This document shows positions 45,362 through 59,600 of a stretch of DNA of 64,000 nucleotides, piece by piece. The notes beneath the pieces are model-generated. The model saw nothing but the letters and a program-made list of their open reading frames with translations, ran no database searches and had not been told where the DNA came from. The number at the start of each line of letters is the position of its first letter. Position 1 is the first letter of the stretch. A program made the translations under genes and the position numbers. The stretch comes from Histoplasma ohiense. Lineage: Eukaryota > Ascomycota > Eurotiomycetes > Onygenales > Ajellomycetaceae. The DNA lies in the NCBI GenBank assembly GCA_017607445.1, contig JAEVHH010000004.1:124001-188000 (forward strand), read 5' to 3'.

Positions 45362-48300
45362 TTATCCCTCTCTATCAGAGTGAGTGAGAACTTGTAGATG
45401 TTGAGAGTGGCAGTGTTTTTCAAGACAGATACAGATTCTCAGATTGAATGATTGTATTCTATTCATTTGATGAGATATTTACAATGATAGTGATTGATTC
45501 TATTGTCAAGAATTGCTTTGATTTCTCACTTGAGTTCATTGTCTTTTTCTATAATGACAGATGACTGTCAATTGAAGATTCTCTGTGAGAGAAATGAATT
45601 CTCAGCTGTGAGTTGGAGCAGATTTGTATGAAAGATATTGTGAATGTCAGATAAGATGTTGAGTTGATAATTGTGTGTGTCTAGCACTTTCTTCACTGTA
45701 TACTTGATGTGACAGTAATCTAGTATATATGAGAGATGGTTCATTCTTATGTTCTTGAGATTCAGTCAGACTTTGTTTTTTATATAATATTGAGTTGCAG
45801 AACTCCTTCTGATGTTCATTTGATTCTTATAATTTTACTGAATACTGATCATTGAAGCTTCTGCTCATTCACAGACTTTCTTCAACTTACTCACAATATT
45901 CTCTGTCATCTGTATGAGACTGTGGATGTATGTGGTTTCTCAGAGAGTCTCAGAGAAGTTCAGAATCTCTAAGTTGTATTTATATAGAAGAAAGAATGAG
46001 CTTATGTCTGTTGTAACAGAATCTCAACTGTTAATCACAATCTCAGCATATGACAGCAGATTGCTTCAGTTGTTTTGTGTGTAATTACAGAACTTACAGA
46101 GAATATTCTTTACTGTTTGTATCATTCTCTCAGTAGCTTCATCAATCTCTGAGTGATACATCATTGATAACTTTCATTCAATTCTTAATAATTGACATAC
46201 ACAGACTCAGAGTGCACTGATGAATTGACTGTTTCTATCTGATACAATGAATGAAGATAAATCATACATACAATAGAACAGACTTCTGACAAAGACATCT
46301 GCAACTACTTCAGTATTCATCTTATCACAGAGCTGTAGTATTACATCCTTACTGAGTTGATCAACAATGACTAGAATGTTCATAGAATCTCTGTTTTTGA
46401 GTAAGAAAACTGCAAAATTGATAGCTATATCACATCAAATTTGATCAGAGACAGATAGAGGCTTCAGCATCTCTTTTCAGCATTCATATCATACTATCAC
46501 TGAGCTGCAGCAATCACAGTTGTGTACAAACTGATGTATGTCTTTCAATATATCTGATCAGTAGAATTTTTGAATAATAATGTTGTACATGATTTTATAT
46601 TCTGAATGTTTAGTTATTGATGAGTCATGAATTTCTTGCATGATCTGTGTTTGTAGAGATTCTGAATTGGGGATTCATCATCTATCTTGAAAGTGTAAGC
46701 AGTTGTCATCATTGATTGAATATGCTGAGATATTCATTCTTGAGTATACATCTGTGAGGAATTGAGATGCTCTGTTTTGTATGACTTTGATAACTTGTTG
46801 TCAGAATTCATCTGCTTCTGCTGCTAGTTTTCATTGTTCTTTGAGTGAGAGTTCTTGAGCTTGGAACTGATTGACATATACATGAGGTTTGTCTGATTGT
46901 GTAGAACTTTCTATAATTGCAGAGTTGATTAACTAATACTCTCAGTGTTTCCATCTGTTATTCAAGTCATCAGATGATATATCTTGTTCTCAGTGGAACA
47001 GAGCATCCACAAGAGTGTTCTCTACTTCAGATTGATAATAAATTGTGAATGAAAAATGACTAAGAAACAATGATCAATGCATATATCTTTCAGTGAGCTT
47101 ACAAGTGATTGTGAAGTACTCTAAGTTCTTATGATCAGTAACAATCTCAAATTTTTCAATGCTCATAAGTTTGGATTCTTATTCTTTAAAATATTGTATG
47201 ATTGCTAGAAGCTTCTTGTTGTAGATCTTATAGTTGCATTCAGTGAGCAACATTTTTTTCAAGATGAAGACACAGAATTGTAGAACATTTTCATTATTAT
47301 ATTACATCAGTGTCTCATCTACTATATAATCTGAAATGTCTGTTTTGAGAATTGTATGCTTATTCAGATTGAATGATTGCAGCATCAGAGTGTTTGTGAA
47401 TATACACTTCAGCTTTTTGAATACTGCATCTGCTTTGTCAGTTCATTGAAATACAGTGTCTTTCTGAGTCAGATTCATCAGTGATTGTATGATATTGAAG
47501 AAGTCTTTGATGAATCTTCAGTAGAAGTTGATAAATTCTAGAAAGCTTCTAGTCTCTTTTACTGAGACTGATATCTCTCAGTTGAGAATTGCTTTCATCT
47601 TCTTAGAATTCATGCATACATCTTTTTCAGCTTTGATGATGAATTCTAGATAGATTGTAGACTTGATCTCAAAGTCACATTTATCAATGTTCACTTGCAG
47701 TCTGACTTTTTATAAATGATCAAGCACTTGTCATATGTGCTTGCAGTGCTCAGTGAGCAGTTCATCAGTGAAGATCAGAATATTATTCATATACACTGAG
47801 ATGATCTCATCAAGCAGATCTTGTAGAGCTCAGTTAATGTATTTCTGAAATATGCTCAGAGTATTTGCTAATTCAAAAAGAGTTACTGTCCATTTGTATA
47901 ATCTGTAACATATATGAAAAGCAGTTAGCCATTCATCATCTTCATTAATTCTTATCTTATAGAAGGCTGCAGAGATGTCAAGCTTCATAAATCATTTTGC
48001 TTTTTCTATTCATTTGAGTGTTTTGTTGATGAGTGAGAGAGGATATCAGTTCTTACACATAATCTTGTTGAGTTCTCAGTAGTCAATGCAGAATTGTAAG
48101 TCTTCTTCTGATTTCTTTGTGAACAGTACAGATGCTGTGGTGAGTGAGTTGCTAACACAAATGAAGTCTTTGTTCAGTAGTTCATTGAGCATTTTTCATA
48201 GAATGAGAAGTTCATTGTATGATATACTGTAGAGAGAATTTCAGAGTGATTGTGAGTTCTTACTGTTCTTTTTGATGAGCTCAATTATATGATCTATACT

Positions 48301-48528
48301 GAGTTCTCAGTGAGAAGAAAGCTTTTCAGCTTCTTTCTTATCAAACATGTCTGTGAAGTCTTTATACAATTCAGATAATTTTTTGTGTGATTTCTTGAAG
48401 TTTTTGAGTTCTAGCTTTTCTAATGCTTTTTTGATATTCATCATACTAGCAGCAAACACTTGGATGTTCTTCTTCTCATATGCTTGATGAATTAGTAGTT
48501 TGTACACTTTCACTGATATCTGAGTGAG
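45349..48528 (-). pseudogene. A3 pol, RT to chromodomain part
   Basis: Collinear with A1, A2 and A4. Readable pieces: the region before RT (VYKLLIHQAYEKKN, then LYKDFTDMFDKKEAEKL) at 48307-48513, RT with KNxYPL decayed to TGA at the Arg codon near 48040, then RNase H, integrase and chromodomain remnants. It ends at a stop at 45349 inside the LTR. Confidence 0.82.
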
Positions 48529-48799
48529 TGTAATAGGCGCAACGGAGATATCTATATTAGGAAATAGCTATGTGGCGATAGAAGAACACAGAACACGCCA
48601 GAATTAATGAGGAGGGACATAGTGCACAGCACCATAGGCGGCTGTAGTGCATGGTGGTCGCCTATATAATGCTCACTGATATCCATAGATATTAGAAGAT
48701 CAGTGATTAGCTTTGAATAATAGAGATTGCTACCTTCTTAACATTCTATATGTGTACTTCACACTACTCTCATAATTATACCTACAACCATCTCTTACA
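48529..48799 (+). repeat. B2 5' LTR
   Basis: 271 bp, TGTAATAGGCGCAACGG to CCATCTCTTACA. Several CpGs remain (GGCGCAACGG, GGCGATAG, GGTCGCC) that are lost in B1 and B0. Confidence 0.94.
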
Positions 48800-48904
48800 A
48801 TTCTAATCACTCATAACTTTATTTGAGTGGTCTGTTGTTACACACACCTACAATAAAGCACACAACATTAGTTAAAACATGCAACATTAGTTAAAACATG
48901 CAAG

Positions 48905-50020
48905 ATGATCTCAACATGCACAAGATCCCTTGAAAACCAATCTGAATCCTCTACTGCCTCCAATGATCACAATGTGTGTTTGCAACAGTTGAATGATCAA
49001 ATCTGTGAACAAGAGCAGCAATTAGCTATTCTGCATGTGCAACAGCAGCTCAACAAGTTGGAAGCACAGATTCATGAAGATACTCTCATCAAGTCTCAAT
49101 TAACTCAGAATATCACCACAGAACCACCACAAAATCAATCTGCAAACAATACAGATGATGATAATGAAACACCACTGAGATTGAAGATTAAGAACTATTA
49201 TTGAGAAAAAAATATGTTAGAATTCAAGGACTATAAAGATTGCATGTTGACTCTCTTTACACACCACCATCAGTATTATTGAAAGAAAGAACATAAGATA
49301 AATGATGCTAAACTCTATTTTGACACCCACATTAAGCAGAAATGGTTGAATTTTGTATCATTGTATGAGAGACATGAAGGAGCAACACTGTTGACTTTTG
49401 ACAATATGTTATCACACCTAGAAATGCAAATTAACAATCCACAGAACCAGCACTGATTGGTGAGTCAAAAGTTTCAAAATATAAAGCAACAAGAATGACA
49501 ATCAATACACAATTTCTCTAAATATCTCAAAGACTGAGAATACTACTTACCCTCATATAGCAAAGAACAAAGAATGGATAATTTGCATAGTAAGACATTG
49601 AAGATATTATGCACAGAATTCAACCATTGAAATCAGAAGCCTCAGAACTACAAAGAGTTGCTTCAAACTCTACAGACTCTCAAGAAAAATATGTCAGAAT
49701 GACAGCATGCTATCCACAAAGGAAGACCTGCAATATTCATAGAGAATCAGCATCATTCTGATAAATCTAGTAACTGTTGAAACAAGAGAAAACAAGAGGA
49801 ACAAACAGGTTCAACTGAACAAATCAAGAAAGATAAATATAACTGAATGAAGAAGTGTTCTCACTGTCATAAGAAGAATCATATTGCAAATGATTGTTGA
49901 ATGTTACATCTTGAAAAGCACAACCAAGTTTGATAAGCAAAAAACCAACAATCTCAATCATAGAAGCAGCTGCTGCATTGAGAGTATGAACAACTAGACT
50001 GCAAGATAAACAATTATTGA
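48905..50020 (+). pseudogene. B2 gag
   Basis: Starts MISTCTRSLENQSESSTAS; a Gln-rich coiled-coil-like region follows (about residues 25-65). Capsid-like part near 49230-49460 (IKQKWLNFVSLYERHEGAT), zinc knuckle CSHCHKKNHIANDC at about 49856-49897 with all four ligands. Stops at 49202 and beyond. Ends at 50020; pol follows in the -1 frame. Confidence 0.85.
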
Positions 50021-53000
50021 TGATGAATATGTGAATGCTGACAGAAGTGGAATGATCGATGGCATGGATGCTAGTGAATTCTGGCATGGATGTGAACTTC
50101 ATGTCCCACATCTGGGCATCAAAATATTTCTCAAAGACAGAAGATAAACCAAAAGTAGTGGAAGCAGTTGATAATCATAAGATTAAATCATATGAACAAC
50201 AAAGAGCTGCAATGAAGATTATCAATGATGAACATATTCTTCAAGAAGAATTCCACCATTTCAAAGAGACTGATATTAGCAGATATAACATAATTTTGAG
50301 CATGCTGTGATTGGAAGCTGCAAACTCTGATATCAACTGGATGTGAAGATGCTGAATCTATAGAAAAGCATTGAATATTAATCATGTGCATCTGAATACT
50401 GCTAAAGAATTCACAACACTAATTGATGATGGCAATATTATATTCACTGTCTTATCATTATGAGCTGCGAGTGCAGCAACTGAGCCAAATATCTCAGATG
50501 ATTATAAAGATTATCTTGATGTATTTCAAAAAGACATATCTGATGCAGAACATGCACCTCATGATCATGCCATAGAGCTCAAACCTGACAAGGAATCCTC
50601 ATATCAACTGATATATAACTTATCACCTCAAGAACTCTCTGTCCTCCAAGAATATATCAAAAAGACATTAGAGAAGAATTGAATACATTCATTCAAGAGT
50701 CCAGCCAGCACATCAGTGTTATTCATGCTGAAGAAAGATGGAACCCTGCATCTTTGCATGAATTATTGAGGATTGAATGAAATAATGGTCAAGAATCAAT
50801 ATCCACTGCTCTTGATAAGTGAAATACTTGATAGATTAGCAGATGCCAAAATATATACACAACTGAACCTTAGAGACACATATCATAGAATTTGCATATG
50901 AGCAGAGGATGAATGAAAAACAGCATTTCAAACACAATATGAACACTTTGAATATCTAGTCTTATCTTTTGAGCTAACCAATGCCTCTGCAATCTTTCAA
51001 TCTTATATCAACAAAGCCCTCAGCGATCTTTTAGATGTATATTGCATGACTTATCTCAATGATATCATAATCTATTCAAACACACTTGATGAACATGTCG
51101 TCCATGTTAAGAATGTGCTGGAACGGTTAAGATGATGGAGATTATATGTCAAACTTAGTAAGTGTACATTCCACACAACAGAAATTGGATTTTTGGGTTT
51201 TGTGGTTACCACACAGAGCATTACTGTCAAGAAACACCACATCAACACAATTCTAGATTGACCAGAACTGTGAACTATAAATGAATTGCAAATATTTCTA
51301 GAATTCATCAATTTCTATCATCGATTCATATACAAGTTCTCAATAATAACAGCACCTCTGACTGAATTGTTAAAAGATTACAAAACAAAAAGAGGGAAGA
51401 ATAATGCATCTATTCAGTTAGACAATAACTGCAAGCACACAATTTTGCAGTTAAAAGAATGCTTTACAAAAGCATCATTGTTGGTTCACTTTGATCTGCA
51501 GTGAAAACTCCATATAGAAACAGACAGATCTGATGTTGCAATCACTGCAGTAATATCATAATTAATAGATGATGATCACTGACATCCAATCACATTTTGG
51601 TCTAGAAAGCTCACAGAAACAGAAAGACATTATCAAACATATGATCTAGAAATGTTGCCAATTGTAGAAGCTTTCAGACAATGACACCACTACTTATATG
51701 ATAGCAGACACTCAATAACTGTTTTATCTGACCATGCCAACCTCCAGCACTTCATGACAATGAAGCAGCTAAATGAGTGTCAGATTTGCTGAATGGAAAT
51801 GCTCTCAGTATTCAATTTTGAAATAGAGCACTGTTCTGAGAAAAATAATCCTGCAGATGCATCAAGTCATTGCTCAGATTTTGTAAAACACACAGCTCTC
51901 TTGACAGAGCTCTCTACTCTGCAAGAGAAGCTGCATAAGAGAATCTTTAAGTCACTAAAAACAAAAAAAAACACAAAATTAGATCAATGTGTCAAGATAA
52001 TACAAAAAGATCTGCAAGCTAATGAAAATTGTTGAGTGAAGAAACTTATAGTCATCAATGACAACAACCTCTGCAGAATAAAGAACACATCTGCAGATGA
52101 GAACAAAGTCACAGATGTTACAGAATTAAATCTAGAGACTCTGATGCCACAGATTCTAGTCATCAAGATATTTGAGTCTGAGACAGTCTATTGCAAAGAG
52201 ATAGCTGAATCTATCATCAAACTCTTACTGCAGATTCAGAATAGAGACATCAACACATCTGAACTTCACAGAAGACTAGAGATGAATGACACTAGTATAG
52301 ATAATCATTCAATCTGAGCAGTAGATAAAGATGATCTGTTTAGAAAAGATGATAAAGTCTATATACTGCAAGACAAGACTGTAAGACATAAAATAATGAA
52401 AATGAATCACAATGATTCTCAAGATGGCCATTTTGAATGTGACAAAATCATCAAAGCAATCAAATGCAAGTACTTGTGGCATGGTATGAGTGATGAGATT
52501 GCAGAATATGTGAGAACTTGTGATGTTTATCAATGTGTCAAGATACTGTGGCACAAGCCATACAGGTTGCTACAACCACATCCAGTGTCAGATAAAAAAT
52601 GGCATACAATTAGCATGAACTTTATTGAAGATCTGTCAGATAATAAAAAGAGAAGTCAAATCTATAATACTATTGTCATATTTGTTGATTTATTCATCAA
52701 ATGAATCATAATTGTGTCCACATCTTCAGAGCTAGATGCAGAAGAACTTGTGGACATTATTGTATGAAGGATTGCAAAGAACTTTGACCTATCTGTGAAC
52801 ATTATTAATGACTGAGATTCATTAATAAATAGCAAGTTTTGATTGACATTGTGTTATCTGCTTCATATTCAATAAAAATTATCAACAGCATTCCACCTGC
52901 AAACCAATGGTCAGACAGAATGATTGAACCAGATGATTGAACATTATCTTTGCATATATTGCAGCTATCAGCAAGATAATTGGATAGAATGAATTCCTCT

Positions 53001-53691
53001 GACACAATGGGCATATAACAACATCTTCCATACATTGATAAAAATGACATCATCTGAAGCAATGATCAGCCGACCAACTGAACTTTGCATAGACATGAAG
53101 CCCTCAAGCATGGGTGTGTCAAAATCAGCAATGGAACAAGTGGAATGAATGAAGCAAATGGAGAACAAAATCTGAGAATGCCTGGAAGCTGTCAAAGCAG
53201 CTGAGAAAAAGTATTACAATCAGCATCATATATCAAAAAGCTTTAAGATAGAGAACTGAATAATGCTGTGTGCAAAAAATATATCCATCTTGCAATCCTC
53301 ACCCAAACTAGATCATTGATTTTTGAGTCTCTTTCAAATAATTGATATCCACAGTACACAGGCGTACAAACTGAAACTCACATCACAATATAAAGAAATT
53401 CATCCCATATTCCATGTTTCCCTTCTCAAACCATATCACACACGCGACAGACAAATCCCGCAAGCAGAATCAATAATTATAGACACACAAAAGAAATGGA
53501 AAGTTGAAGCTATATTAGACAAGTATCAGTACCACAGTCAAACACAATATCTTGTCAAATGAAAAGATTGTACAGACACAGATAATTCTTGGAAATCTGA
53601 GGAAAACTTGATGAACAGTCAGAAGTACTTGGAACAGTTTAATAAAATCTATCAGAAGTCAGTCAGTAAACAAAAACAACAAAAGCAATAA
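50021..53691 (+). pseudogene. B2 pol: protease, RT, RNase H, integrase, chromodomain
   Basis: Protease LVNSGMDVNFMSHI near 50075 (DSG changed to NSG). RT from about 50520: VLFMLKKDGTLHLCMNY, KNQYPLLLI near 50800, TYLNDIIIYS near 51050 (YLDD changed to YLND), FYHRFIYKF near 51315. RNase H: TDRSDVAITAV, HYQTYDLEMLPIVEAF, FEIEHCSEKNNPADASS. Integrase: H and C residues near 52430-52540 (CDVYQC), IVIFVDLF, TNGQTE; acidic residues partly lost. Chromodomain near 53500: KWKVEAILDKYQYHSQTQYL, ending at 53689-53691. Long stretches are open, so decay is moderate. Confidence 0.88.
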
Positions 53692-53707
53692 TAACTGCTG
53701 AATATAC

Positions 53708-54625
53708 TTATTTCATTCAGGGATTAAAAAACAGATCTGCCTCAGCTTGGCCAGTGTCATTTGAGGAATTGTCATCAAGATAAATCTGCTTATTATCTCA
53801 GATTTTCTCAACTGACAAAGCACAATATTTCAACAATGACTTGAGAGCTGTGAGTGGTGATGTAATCACTGAGATCTTATCAATCACCATTTCAGTCAGA
53901 GTCTCAGAAGAACTGTCTTGTTGAATCTTCTGAATCTTCACAGCAAAGAATCTAATCACCACAGTCACAGCACTCTGCAAAACATTAACATTCAAAACAT
54001 CTGCATCAGCAACAATTAAATCCTCAGCAGTGTTGATAATCATCTGAGTCAATTCAACAGCATCTGCTGACATCTAATAGAAAGTTAATATTATATACTG
54101 TAAAAACATCTGTTTTGAATAATAACTTACTGGAACACAGACATGCTTCATCACCAAACAGTGCTTGCATTTTTTGCATCAACTCTCAGCAGGCTCACAA
54201 TGATGATGGGGGGACATTGTCAAATGTCAAATACAACAACAGCAATATGCTGCTGCATTTCTTTCTAACACTTCAACAGAATCATTCACTTCCTCATCTT
54301 CATCTACATTATCAGCCGACTCAAATAACATATCAAGATCTTGGCTCAGCAAGAATGACACTGATGTAATAGCAGAATGTGAAAACACACTTTCTGAAAC
54401 ACTGCTATGATCAAATACCACACTCTGCTGTGACAACAGATCATCAGAGTTCATATAGAATTCTAGAATCTCATCTGCATTCTCATAGATCTGCACATCA
54501 AGTACAAACCTCACAACAGCAGTTTGATACATGACAAATCTCTCATTCAGAACTTCATCAGAGAGCAGCATCTTGTGAAATTCATTGATCAAAGATTGAT
54601 CAGTTTTGTGAAAGCACTCAGGCAT
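53708..54625 (-). pseudogene. B2 antisense gene, exons 2 and 3
   Basis: Exon 2 is 54131-54625 (495 nt) and exon 3 is 53708-54073 (366 nt), exactly the lengths seen in B1. Intron 2 (54074-54130, 57 bp) has GTAAGT and TATTAG. Exon 2 begins MPECFHKTDQSLINEF and carries the acidic middle and CKHCLVMKHVC; exon 3 begins MSADAVELTQ. Two in-frame TGAs in exon 2 and one in exon 3 fit decayed CGA codons; at one, B1 has CAACAC where B2 has TGATGC, consistent with an original CGACGC. The acceptor TATAG of intron 1 directly precedes exon 2 at 54626-54630 and is the A4 target duplication. The gene ends 16 bp from the pol stop. Confidence 0.75.
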
Positions 54626-54630
54626 CTATA

Positions 54631-55164
54631 TGTGATGGGTTAGCATCTGTTAGTAATTAACTTACGCAATCAACTCCCCTTCTGCACCCGCTTGTTTCTG
54701 ACTGTTGTGATCTTGTGTAACCCTCGATGTTCTTCTGCTCCATGCTCTGTGCTCATATAGTTTCTAATGATTCTTCTGTGTAGCTTTTAACATTCTTTCA
54801 TTCTGTGCTCTGCACTCATATAGTCTCTAACAATTCTTCTGTGTAGCTTCTTATGTTCTCTCACTCTGTGTTCTGTGCTCATATAGTCTCTAACAATTCT
54901 TCTGTGTAGCTCTCAATGATTCCTCCACCCCACATTTCACACTCACATAGCTTCTAACAATTCTTACACATACTTTTTAATATTCTTCCACTCCACACTC
55001 CACTGTGGAGTAGCTTCTGATATTCTTTCACTCTGAATTTTCCTTTATAAGAATCTTCTTTGTACAATCTTTTCTTCTGATTTCTTTTCTCTTTCTTTTC
55101 TTAATCAATTCATAATCTGTAATTAGAATAGTATCAAATCATTAATTGAAGTACACTCATTACA
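54631..55164 (+). repeat. A4 5' LTR
   Basis: 534 bp, TGTGATGGGTTAG to CACTCATTACA, then TTACAAATTGATTC as in A1 and A2. Confidence 0.95.
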
Positions 55165-55448
55165 TTACAAATTGATTCTTCTGCATTTTAGACTTGAGTG
55201 CTTCATTATTAGTTCTTATGTCTGAGTGTGTTGTTTAAGGCCTGAGTGTCTCATTATCAGTTCTTACACCTGAGTGTGTTGTTTACAGGCCTGAGTGCCT
55301 AGTTGTTACAAGAGATCTCTCATGAGCTTGAGTGTCTCTATTGTTAGTTATATAGACTGTCATGTCTAAGCATCTGAAACACAATTGACTGTGTTCTACA
55401 AGGTCTGAATGTCTACAAACTGTAATGCTGTGAATAGTGTTCACAAAG

Positions 55449-55464
55449 AAGCTTGATCAAGCTT
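55449..55464 (+). other. Leader palindrome AAGCTTGATCAAGCTT (A4)
   Basis: Same 16-bp perfect palindrome as in A1 and A2, between two ACTGTGAATAGTGT repeats, upstream of gag. Confidence 0.6.
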
Positions 55465-55561
55465 AGCACTGCAACACTGTGAATAGTGTCTGTGAGAGGA
55501 CTGAGTGTCTACAAGTATTTCTTTTTCTTTTTTTTATTATTACATGTTCTTAGATATTGAA

Positions 55562-56650
55562 ATGAACTATGAACAATTCTACAAACACCCATCACACTCA
55601 AATATGGTGGATGATAACTTAGATCTATGAAGTATTCTTCAGCAGCAGATGCTACAGATGACTGAATTGCAATAATGACTTGCTGAGATGAGCACTTCTG
55701 TGTTCACTGTTCCTTCTACACCCACATCTCACAAAAAGCCCTCAAGAGAGAAGCTCTCAATCCTCAATAAATATGAGGAAGACCTAGTGCTCTATCTTGT
55801 GTGAAAGTCAAAAACAAATGTCAAATTGGACATCAATGGATGAGCAATAGACTCGCTATTCAATCAAGTGTGGTATATTCATAGCAGATTGAATGATGAT
55901 GCATTAGCAAAATTCCAACCCTGAATGAGTCATTGTCAGAATCATCAGTGTATGCCAGAGCTAGTCTTCTGACAACTCAACTCTCTCTTCCTTGATTCTA
56001 CACTTCAAGCCAAGGTGTTAGACTGGCTTAATCAAACTCATCAGATGAATGTTGTGTTGACAACTTATCTTTCTGAATTCAATCATAAGCTTCTAGAAGC
56101 AGATGGGCAAGACTGAGACAATGCTGTCAAGATCAATATGTTGTTCAAGAACTTGAACTTTCAGTTGCATAACTGAAGTGTAGAGCATTCAAAGCTCTTA
56201 ACATACAGTGAATTCTGTGTTGATCTTTGTCTGTTGAACAACAATCTGTCTCAGTTCCACACACTTCAAAATTGCAGAGAATTTCACTGAATAAATGTAT
56301 ACACTTCAAACCACTCTGCAGCACTCTCTGCCTCTGAATCAGAATCAATGAACTGAGTCCCACATGTGAATGCAAGCCATCTGAGGATTTCTAATGTCTC
56401 AGAGAAGGATGTCACTGACTGAATTGCCAGAGAAGTCTGCATACACTGTGACAAGTCAGAGCACTTCACAAATCAATGTCTGAATGTGATTGCTCTGAGT
56501 AAACCCCCCACACATGTGAACACTGCATTGCCTGTGAATACACAAGAACAGAGAAAAGACAAGCTCTCACTCTAAAATATGAATGAGAGCTCAAGAAGCA
56601 GAAAGCTAGCTGAAGATTTGAGCAGAAGATGCAAGCAGACACAATCATAG
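55562..56650 (+). pseudogene. A4 gag
   Basis: Starts MNYEQFYKHPSHSNMVDDNL. Collinear with A2 gag and of the same length class (1,089 nt). The zinc knuckle region near 56437-56478 reads CIHCDKSEHFTNQC. TGA and TAG stops occur at several sites, including 55627 and 55672. It overlaps pol by 22 bp. Confidence 0.85.
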
Positions 56651-59600
56651 TCTCTGTCATTGTAAATAGCTTAGTCAACATACAAGCAATGATAGACAGT
56701 GGTTTCCTTCACTACACTCTTATAGACACCCAGCTGGTTGAGAAGCATAAGCTTCAGTGTATCCCCTTTTTTAAACTGCATAAACTCAGTGAATTTGTCA
56801 GCCTCAGAGGATCCGCCTTCTACAACATGGTAAGATTTAATGTTGATGTAGAAGAACATGAGAAAAAGAATGTATATGCATACAAAATACAAGATCTTGA
56901 GTATGATCTAATACTCAGCCTATCATAGCTCACAGAATTTGGAACCTTGTTGGACACACACAACCACTGTCTTATTTTCCCAGAAGGTGACTGTGTTTAT
57001 GAGAAGGATGTTGATAGAACCACTGATCTCACCCAGATATCAGCAGAAGCATACAAACTACTAATTCATCAAGCATATGAGAAGAAGAACATCCAAGTGT
57101 TCACTGCTAGCATGATGAATATCAAGAAAACATTAGAAAAGTTAGAATCTAAAGATCTCAAGAAACCACACAAGAAACTATCTGAATTGTATGAAGACTT
57201 CACAGATATGTTCAATGAGAAAGAAGCTGAAAAGCTTTCCTCTCATTGAGAACCCAGTATAGATCATACAATTGAGCTCATCAAGAAAGATGGTAAGAAC
57301 CCACAATCACTCTGAGATTCTCTCTACAGCATATCACACAACAAGCTCCTTGTTCTATGAAAAATGCTCAACAGATTACTAGACAAAGACTTCATTTGTA
57401 TTAGCAACTCACTCACTGCAGCATCTATACTGTTTGCAAAGAAATCAGAAGATGGCTTATGATTCTGTGTTGATTATCAAGGACTCAACAAGATTATGTG
57501 GAAGAACTGATACTCTCTCTCACTCATCAATGAAACACTTGAATGAATAGAAAAAGCAAAATGATTTACAAAACTTGACATCTCTGCAGCCTTCTACAAG
57601 ATAAGGATTAATGAAGGTGACAAATGGCTAACTGTCTTTTATACATGTTACAGATTATACAAATGAACAGTGACCTTCTTTGAATTAGTGAATGCTCTGA
57701 GTATGTTTCAGAAATACATTAACTGGGCTCTACAAGATCTGCTTGATGAGATCATCTCAGTGTATATGAATGATATCTTGATCTTCACTGATGGATTGCT
57801 CACTGAGCACTGTAAGTATGTACAATAAGTTCTTGACTGTCTATGAAAAGCTGAACTGCAAGTGGACATTGACAAATGCAACTTTGAGATCAAGTCTACA
57901 ATCTATCTAGAATTCATCATCAAAGCTGAAAAAGATGTATGTATGGATTCTAAGAAGATGGAAGCAATCCTCAACTGAGAGGCATCAGTCTTGATAAAAG
58001 AAACTAGAAGCTTTCTAGAGTTTGTCAACTTCTACTGAAGATTTATCAAGAACTTCTCTGATATCATACAACCACTAATGAATCTGATCTGAAAAGACAC
58101 TGTATTTCAATGGACTGATGAAGTGGATGCAGCATTCAAAAAGCTGAAGTGTATGTTCACAAGTGCTCCAATGCTGCAATCATTTAATTCAGATAAGCAT
58201 ACAATTCTCAAAACAGACATCTCAGATTATGTAGTAGATGAAGCACTGATGCAATATGACAATGAAAGTGTTCTACAATCTTGTGTCTTCACTTTGAAAA
58301 AGATGTCATCTGCTGAATGCAACTATGAAATCTATGACAAGGAGCTTCTAGCAATTATATGATGTCTCAAAGAATGGAAATTCAAACTCATGAGTGTTGA
58401 GAGGTTTGAGATTGTTACTGATCATAAGAATCTAGAGTACTTCACAATCATTTGTAAGCTTACTGAGAGGCATATATGTTGATCATTGTTCCTTAGCTGT
58501 TTTTTGTTCACAATTCATTATTGATTTGAAGTAGAGAACACTCTTGCAGATGTTCTGTTCTGCTGAGAACAAGATATACCATCTGATGACTTGAATGACA
58601 GATGAAAACACTGAGAGCATTGATTAATCAACTCTGCAATCATAGAAAGTTCTACACAATCAGATGAACTCTGCATACATATCAATCAGTTCCAAGCTCA
58701 AGAACTCTCACTCAAAGAACAATGGAGACTAGCAGCAGAGACAGATGAATTCTGACAACAAGCCACTGAAGCTGTATGAAGCAAAGCATCTCAATTCCCC
58801 ACAGATGTATACCCAAGAATGAATATCTCAGCATGTTCAATTGACAATGACAACTGCTTACACTTTCAAGATAGATGATGAGTCCCTGATTCAGAATCTC
58901 TACAAACATGAATTATGCAAGAAATTCATGACTCATCAATGACTGGGCACTCAGAATGCAAAATCATGTACAATATTGTCACTCAAGAATTCTACTGACC
59001 AGATATGTCAAAAGATATATGCCAGTTCATATGCAACTGTGATTGCTGCAGCTCAGTGACAGCATGATGTGAACACTGAAAAGAGATGCTGAAGTCTCTA
59101 TCTGTCTCTGATCAAATTTGATGTGATATAGCTATCAATTTTGCAGTTTTCTTATCTGAAAGTGGAGGTTCTATGAACATTCTAGTCATTGTCAACTGAT
59201 TCAGCAAGGATGTAATACTACAGCTCTGTGACAAGATGAATGCTGAAGTAATTGCAGATGTCTTCATCAGAAGTCTGTTCTATTGTATACATGGCCTGTC
59301 TTCATTCATTGTGTCAGATAGAGACAGTCAATTCATCAGTGCACTCTGGGTCTGTGTATGCCAATTATTAAGAATTGAATGAAAGTTATCAACAGTGTAC
59401 CACTCAGAGACTGATGGAGCTACTGAGAGAATGATACAAATGATAAAGAACATTCTCTGTAAGTTCTGCAATTACATACAAGACAACTGAAGCAATCTGC
59501 TGCCACACACTGAGATTGTAATTAATGATTGAGATTCTGCTATGACAGATGTAAGCTCATTCTTTCTTCTATATGAATACAACTTAGAGATTCTGAACTT

